In this document: positions 52,461 through 61,400 of the stretch, one piece after another
How the letters are laid out: each line of letters opens with the position of its first letter
Numbering within the stretch: the first letter of the stretch is position 1
Assembly: GCA_903632075.3 (NCBI GenBank)
Contig: CAHIKZ030000248.1
Span: 507,501-571,500 of the forward strand
DNA from: Acanthosepion pharaonis
Taxonomy: Eukaryota > Mollusca > Cephalopoda > Sepiida > Sepiidae
Reading direction: 5' to 3'
Length of the DNA: 64,000 nt
Translations under genes and position numbers: made by a program
The notes under the pieces: model-generated
What the model was told of the DNA's origin: nothing
The model's database searches: none
What the model saw: the letters and a program-made list of their open reading frames with translations, nothing else

Positions 52461-55400
52461 TTTTGTTTAAAATATGATTCCTTTGCTACATAAGAGTTCT
52501 CGTGTTTCAAAAATGAGAGCCGAAATCATCCAAATAATTATTAAAATTAAGTTGAATTGAGGTGTTTAGTCTTGTTTCATTTTCAAGCGAAATTTTAGGA
52601 ATCCTAAAATTTCGCTTGAATATAATTTCCGCTTGAATAATTATTTGGATGATTTCGGCTCTCGTTTTTGAAACATGAGAACTCTTATGTAGCGAAGGAA
52701 TCATATTTTTAAACAAAAAAATATTATTATAATAAAGCTCTACTTCTGTATAGAGCACTGTCTTCTTAAAAATAAAAACAAAAATACTAAGGAACTCCGG
52801 ATTATGCACCTAACGTGTTCTTTTCTATTTTCTGCATACCTGCGCACTTATATATATATATACACATACATACATACACACACACACAACCTTCAAAATT
52901 GAAAGCACAAACATAGGTATAAATTGATTAAAAAGTGAAAGAAAAAACATGAAGGCAAAAAAAAAAAAATCCTTTTTAAAATAAATGGTGGAAAAAGTAT
53001 GTCAAGTAATAAAAGTACCTTCTAAAAGGTTTTTCAGGTTTGATAAAAAAAAAGGTTACTCACTGTTCATGCATTTGAGCATAGAAATAAGCAGCTAAAG
53101 CACTGAGTTCAGAACCAACCAAAATAAAAGGTTTCGGCTGCTGACTGCTAAGTGTCAGCAAATGTCTCATGTCATCAGCCATTCTGAAAAAGAAAAGAAA
53201 ACTTGACATCTACAGGCACGTATTTGCAGAATCAGGCATGTCAATAACGTCACTAGAGAGTGATGATATTGAGAGTATAGAGTGGCAAGAGAGACTAAAA
53301 AGGAGTTGATAACATTTGAAGAAGAAAGAGAGAAACAATCAATATTGGTATGACCTGATTTTGCACTTTTACCATTTCCCAATAAAGTCTTGGATGTCAG
53401 CTGGTAAGAAAAAAGAAGATATATTTAGGAGTTACTCTTCACTAAACAACTGTCCCCCCACTAAAAAAAAAAAAAAAAAAAAAAAAAACAAACAACACTT
53501 GCTCAATAACTGCTTAGATTTTAATAGTTGGTAATTTTCTTTTAAAAATGAATCCATCCCAAACAAGGTGATATTGGCTAATGCCACTAAGATGCAAGAG
53601 GCTACTAGGAGTAAAAGGGAATAAAAAAGATTTTAGAATGAATCAAAAATCCAATCCTAAACAGGAAACAAGAGATAAACCTTTACTCTTGTTCAAAAGA
53701 CCAGGGAGGAGTGTGAACTGGACAATAGGCAAACCTTAATATTCTTAAGAAAAAAATAATTAGTAAATAAAATTTCAGAGATCAGACAAACTGCAATCAA
53801 GATTGACATCAAGAAACAGAAATGGGGATGGATTGACCACACACATGAATAAAGGTTCATCCCTTGTTTCCTGTTTCTGGTTCCTTCTAAAGCATACTTC
53901 AACTCTATACTTCTAACACGGGATGAACCTTTATTCATGTTCAAAAGACCAGGGAAGAGTGTGAACTGAACAATAGGCAAACCTCACTACTCCTACTGAG
54001 TTGAAGTAGACTTTAGAAAGAACCTATTGAAGTCTTTTTGAAGCATTAAATTCTTAATTGGGAATTTGAGGGAAGTGGGTAAAGTATTTGGTGACCTAAG
54101 GCCCATCTCCCAAAATAGCTATTGATAAAAACCAATGTTATATGCAAATTTAAGGTATTGGCTCTTCAATATCAACGTCAAGTCAGTCCTACTTTACGAC
54201 TCAGAAACTTGGTGGGTAACCAAGACCAACACCCACAAACTGCAGACATTTACCAAATGATGTCTCAGGAACATCCTCAATATCAAGTGGCTGGAAGTCG
54301 TCTCCAACAATACCAGACAAACCGCAATCAAGATTGACATCAAGAAAAAAAAAATGAGGATGGATTGACCACACACACCGCAAGCATGCTTCTAGTGTCA
54401 CCGGGCAGGCTCTTGACCGGAATCCACAAGGGAAGTGAAAAGTGGGTCGACCAAAAACAGAAGAGTTGACACAGAGGTGAAAGCAGCTGGCACAACATGG
54501 GCTGAACTGAAGAGGATCACTCGGAACCGCATCCGTTGGAGAGGTGTTTTTGTGGCGCTATGTTCCCAAGGAAATAAAGTGGCATAAGAAAAGAAGATGT
54601 AGAGGTGTTACTGATCAACATCATGGCTCAAAGATAAGGTTATGTGATGTTCAAGTTCTGTACTCCCACTATCCAGTAGTAAGACTTGACCCAAAGTGGA
54701 ATTCTGTGAGTAGGTATTATGGCAATACAAAGAGGCTGTTTTTTGGATTCAGTTTATGCTCATCCATTACTTCAGGTATCCCAAACTTATTTTCTCTAAC
54801 CCCACTGGACCTTTTAATGTTGCCATTAGATAATCAAAAAATACGTTTAATCCAGTTAAGGAATCAAATTTTCATTAAATCATTGCTACCTTATTTTTGA
54901 CTTAATTTTAATCAACATTTTTATAGATATCATGGCATCAATAATGAGAAAAACCAAAGACCTACTGTAAGTACACAATTCTTACAGATATTTTATTCTA
55001 TTTCCATGCAATTAAAACAGATTAACTTATTGTATCTGTCTATATTTCTGAGATGAGGTATTATGTACACTATTTACATTATTCAGACTATTGTCCTCAC
55101 CTTTGTTGCCATACTTATCACATTTAGGCCATTGTATGCTCCGGCCTTCTTCAGGTGTTTGGAATGTTGAACTGAACCCTTTATTTCACTCACTGGAGTA
55201 GACTGTTCTAGTTCCACATGCCATGTCTAATGTCAGTTATCAGTTATCTTCTGTTAATTCACCTCTTCAAGTTCTCCACTGCCTTAATCAGGTATTGAAC
55301 TCAGAACTCTTTGGGTCCTGTCACTGGATCTAACCAATGCCATTATCCACTGTGCCATGTTTCCTTAAGGATAAGGACGTTGGTTAGATCCAGTGACAGG

Positions 55401-58400
55401 ACCCAAAGAGTTCTGAGTTCAATACCTGGTTAAGGCAGTGGAGAACTTGGAGAAGTGAATTAACAGGAGATAACTGATAACTGACATCCATTAGACATGC
55501 CATGTGGAACAGTCTACCTCAGTGAGTGAAATAAAGGGTTCAGTTTGACATTCCAATCACCTGAAGAAGGCTGGAGCGTACAACAACCAAAACGTTGTGA
55601 TAAATATTGCAACAAAGATGAGGGCAATAGTCTGAATAATGTAAATAGTGTAAATTGACCTATTGCAAATTTAAACTATTAAACTGTACACATCCTTCAT
55701 GAGCAGCAAACTTCAAATTAGTTAGTGTTCCCAACTTGTCAGACATATCTTACTTATAATGCAAGATTAATGTAATACCGATAGAAAATATTAATGAATT
55801 TAAGTAATTCAGCAATATTAACTTAAATCAGAAAAATTCAAATGAAGGTATGCGCAAAAAAAAAAATCCCTGGAATACTAACACATACATTACCTTAATG
55901 TATGCAGACAAATTTAAATTTTTGTATCCACTTATTATTCAATCTGTTAATAAATTAATAATAATAACAATGATAATGATGATAGATTATATAACAGGAA
56001 AAACAACATTAAAAATAACATTGACATTTTGATCAAAGACTACAGGAGACAGATTCCTTCTTCTTCTACGTGCTGTGCCCATTCAGGACATTGGTGATTA
56101 GGGCCCTCCACAACTTCCTGTCCTTTATAGCTCTTAATAAAAGTTGTCTGTTATTTCTTCTAAACCTTGCTTTGGCATTGCTCTTCTCAAGCTTGCAAGG
56201 TAGGTCATGCATTGTTTTCCTCTGTCCCTCTTGCCTTCAATCTATTCTGCGAGTATCAGATTTTCCTTCCTCATGTGCCCCACAAATTTCAACTGTCTCT
56301 TCCTGATGTTAAGTATAAGTTTCCTTTTTATTTACATTTTCTCTAAAACCTTGTTGTTGTTCACATGTTTGGTCTCATAACGCAATTCACGCTGCTAGGA
56401 ATTTGAAAATGGCATGCTATACTGCTTGGCATTTGTGCTGGAAGCACCAATACAAACATTTCAGAGTGTTTGGGTGTCGATCTGAGGATAATGCAAAGGA
56501 TTCAGAAATAGTTAGATGAGTAATCATGATTACAAAAATGTTTGGAGCGATCACTAGTGATGTTGATATTATGCTCCCCATTCATCTTCCTACAGTGCTT
56601 CAGACTCAACATGGAGGCCTACATCAAGTGCCTTGTGGTTCAAGAGGGTGACTACTGGAAGACCCTATGTCTGGCAGCAGGACTCTGCACCATGCCACAC
56701 AAGCAGGAGAACCCAGTCATGGCTGTCAGACACAATCTGTAACCACATCACCTCTTACATCTGGCCATCTAACTCCCCAGACTGCAACTCTTTTGATTAT
56801 TAAGTGTGCGGTGCAGTTGAGCAAGAGAGCAACAAAACTCCTTGTAACATCATAGTTGAACTGAAGGCAAGGATTATGGAAGCATTCTCTAACTTAAACA
56901 AGGAAGCTGTCCAGAAGAGTGAAGGAGATTCTGAAGTCATCTAGAAGCTGTGGTTGAAGCCGATGGCGATTTTATTGAATTTACTCTTTAGTATTGTAAG
57001 ATATCTTTATGTAATTTTGGTAAATATCTCTGTTAAAATGAAATGTTAGTGTTGTTTTCATTTTTGTGTAATTTAGATGACAATTTATCCATTGCACCTT
57101 GTATAACTAACTTAAATTACTTCTTGTGTTAATTTTTCAAAGTGTCAATGGGGAGGGGAGTTAGGTTGACTATTAAATTTCATATGTTACAATTTTATTA
57201 AAATTCTAAAGATTGCTTTTTATGACAATAAAAAAAATTACAGCAGAAATATACATTGATAGCAGTGTCAAAAGAAAAACGTCCCGTTTCTTTTTTTTCT
57301 TGGTCCTAATTTAAACATTGCCCCTTCTTTTTGTCAAAATGAACACAGCAACAATTTATCTAGTTAGAATTGTTATAAAAAATATTCAATTAATAATACT
57401 AAACAATGTACAAATGAATCTTTTAGGCATGAATTCTCAAAAAACTTCTTGTCAGAAATGATTTATTTTGATAGAGATGCAAAGTAATACTTGAAAAGTT
57501 TGACGGATTTGTAAAATATATTTTTGTGTTGATTAATTTCTCAAAGCTGAAAACAACAATCAACATCATCATCTCAGCACCTTGGAAACTGGACAAGTTT
57601 GAAAATGTCATAAATGTAAAAAAAATAAATAAATAAATAAAAAAATAAAAAACGTAAAAAAATTGTGATAATATTTTTATAAAAAAATTTACATTTCTTC
57701 CTTAATGGGCTTCTATGCAGAAACATTATTGTTACATGCATTTTACATCTATAAAAAACATCTTACATATGGCTAAGCAAATACTTTTTTTTCACAAGCA
57801 ATAAATGTGGGACATCATGTTCTTTTCATTCAATGTGGAGATAAAAATCAATACAGACATTTTGATAAAAAAAAACCCCAAAAAACTATAAGGAATTCCT
57901 TAAAAACCACACTTAAGCAGGTTTCCATAAATTTTATATTGTTGCAATTAAATGACTAAATCATCTTAACATTTTAATTTGTGAACATTAATTTTTTTAA
58001 CTGAAAATTGAATAGAAAAATAACAAAGCACTTTAACTTGATAATTTCTGTCTGAATTTTTAAGATGAGGGTTTGTCATAAACTGATTATGGTGTCCTCA
58101 TTTTGATTGTTATCCTAAAAAGTATGTTGGCTGCTTTACTCTTCAGCCCTCTTCAGATGTCAATCATAACTAGTAAGCAAGAATTTTGAATGAAACCATT
58201 TATTCCATCCAGTGGGGTAGAGTGTTCTCTATTCACCATCCCTGCTTAGGAAATCACAAATCAGTTCATTTTTCCAAGCTAATTTGTCCTTCTGATGTCA
58301 CTTGTCTCTCCCATTGAACTAGAATTTATAACTTTACACTACCTGTAGTAATTAAATGGTGGGATTTTGGAGTCTTAGGTCTAATGAATAACAGTACAAC

Positions 58401-61400
58401 ATTGAAAGATAAAACAATTGAAAGAATTAGGGCATCTACTAGACTAATAACATGCTCAGTAGGCCTAGCATAGAAATGAACAAATTGAAAACATTGGCAA
58501 GAACAAGAAAAATAGCTTTAAAAGATTCCCAAAGAAATGTGAGAAAAATTAAAAGATGAATAAGCAAGTGGATTAACAAGCAAGGAAACATTTAAAGAAG
58601 CTCATGTTATAATTGGAAAGAAAGAGAAAAGATGCAGAATATTAGCAACACTGGATAAAGACATGAAAGGAAACAAACTCACACATTTAAGAAAACATCA
58701 CAAGAAAAACATCTAAGTTTGACAAAGACATACATGAAAACTGATTTCTCAATTTTTGTAATGAATGGAGAGCCATATTGGACAGACCTGAGAGCCAGGC
58801 TAGGTTGATTTGTTTTTTATAGCTTATCAACCTTTTGCAGGTTATTTAAAACCAGAAAATATTTTTAGATTCTAGGATTTTTTTTAGGAGATAATAATGA
58901 TTTGCTGATACAAGTCCTACTGATTAACCCATAGCTGGGGGAGAGAGAAGAGGTGGATTCATACCTTTCCAAAGGGTATTTGCATCTAAGTGAATATAAC
59001 AAACATGACTAGAATTGAAACTTGGCTCATCTATTTCCAATTCCGAGCAGTTATCCATTACATCACCTGGTATTCCTAAGTGGTCACCCATCTAGGTACT
59101 GACCAGGCTTGATGTTACTTAACTTCAGTGATCATACAAGAACTGGTGTTTCAATGTGATATGGCTGTAAGCCGAGCTGGACTCGAGGTTAGCTCTTTCA
59201 TGGAAATAGTAAACCAGTATGGCTTAAAAGACAACAACGGGGAAATGGAGTCATATTTTGGACTAGTATTGTAGGCTGTAAAATTCTAGATTCCTTCAAA
59301 GTTGATGAATAAAGATAAATGCAGAGAATTATTGTAAGTTCTTGAAGACATTTTTATTTCAATTCACAGCCAAGCTGAAGGGTATATTCATGCAAGAAAA
59401 TACTCCTTCATATTCTGCAAAGCTGATTATTGCCCACCTTGCTGAAAAGGTTTCAGATATACCAAATTAATGGAATGCCCCCTTCACACAGACACACAAA
59501 GCAATCTCTACAAATATTAATCTAAGAGAAAAATTGTTGTCTATCATTAAAAGAGATTTATACGAGAATAGAAAGTATTGGGTTGTGTGGAAAGTTCATG
59601 CTGACTTTTAAGGGAAATTAAAACAGCAAACAAAATTATGCTATTAAATATTTATTCAACTAAATATAAACCATTTTGTTATACAAACTTTCTCCATTTT
59701 TTCCTTCAATTTAAAAATTCCATCTTCACAGAATTACAGTGGTCTCACGACAAAGAACTCATTAAGGTGTTTTTTATCTCATCCAAAAAATGAATTTTTT
59801 ACCATTGAGATTCTTTTGCAAGGAGCTGAATAAATGAAAATCCCAAAGAGCAATGTCTAGCGAATATGGCAGGTAGGGTAACACATCCCAGCCAAATTGC
59901 AACAATTTTTGCCGGGTCGCCAAAAAAAACATGAGGTCTGGCACTATACTGATTGAAAACAACACCATTCCTGTTTGCCAATTCTGGGCATTTTTCTTGA
60001 ATTGCTGCCTTTAATTCGTCCAGTTACAAGCAGTACTTTTCAGAATCAATTGATTGGTTACTTAGCAGATGCTCATCATACAGGATTCCTTTCCAATCCG
60101 ACCAGATGCACAACATGTCTTTCTTAGGATGAAGACCTACTTTTGGGGTGGCTAAACTTGGCTTATGTCTTTTACCCCAGGATCTTTTTCACTGAACATT
60201 GTTGTAAATGATCCATTTCTCATCACCCATCACAATTTGCTTCAAAAAGAGTGCATTTTCATTGCATTTATACAGAAAATCACAGATGAAATGCAATTTA
60301 AAAGATACTTTTCACTCAGATTATGTGGTAAGAAAACATCATAGTGAAGCTTGGGTACTCAAATCGCTAAGTGCTGATGAATGGTGGATCTTGATAAATT
60401 TAGTGGGTCTGCCTGTGTTGTGTAATGTGGATTATTCTCAATCAATGTTTTGGTTTGGTCATCATCTGTAGTTGAGGGGGTCTGCCTGAGCATTCTTCAT
60501 AAATAAGGCTACAATCACCAACTCTAAACTTAGTGAACCACTTCTGTACAGTTGTGTCAGCTGAAGCACTTTCACCATAAACAGCACATATCTTTTATTT
60601 TTTTGCGAGGCATTTTTGGTTTTGTGGTAAAAAAAAAAAAAAAAAAAAGCATCAAGTGTCTAAAATGCACTTTATACTCTTCATTTTCATAGGAATGTAA
60701 AATTGACACAAATTAAGTAATTTTAAATGTTCTTTCTTTCTTAAGAGAGAGTTTGTAGTGTGCTCAAATTGGAAATGTAAGCATAATATATCTGTTGATA
60801 AATTTGACATGTTCTAACATGTTGGAACATGAATGACTAAAAATCAGCATGAACAACAAAAACAACAACAAAAACTTACCTTTCCACTGTAAATGGCTGC
60901 CAACGGTTACGGTAATTTGATTTCCCTTCAACACCATCATTTGCAGTAAAATTCTGAAATATTTGAAAATATTGTTCAAGGACAATTCAAAGTAATTCAA
61001 TCAGTTTATTTATTGGAATAATTAAAAATTCATTATCATTATATTTACTCACAATGGCCTGTGATCAATATTCTCACAATCAACTGCAATAGGATCTGGC
61101 AAACTGGTGAATAGGATACAATCTCTCACCATTATTCTCCCCTCCAAAAAAGGTAACTTACAACTATGTCAAAATTACAGAACGATAAACCTTATCAGTC
61201 ATGCAAGCAATGTTATGCTAAAAGTCATCCTAAACAGATTAAGACTGCAGATAAAAGAAATAATTGCTGAAAAACAAACTGGATTCAAATGACACAAGGA
61301 GCACAATGGAGCAAATTTTCAACCTCCATCTGCTGTGTGAAAAATACAGTCAACATCAGCAAGACATCAACCACATATTCATTGACTTCAAAAAGGTGTT

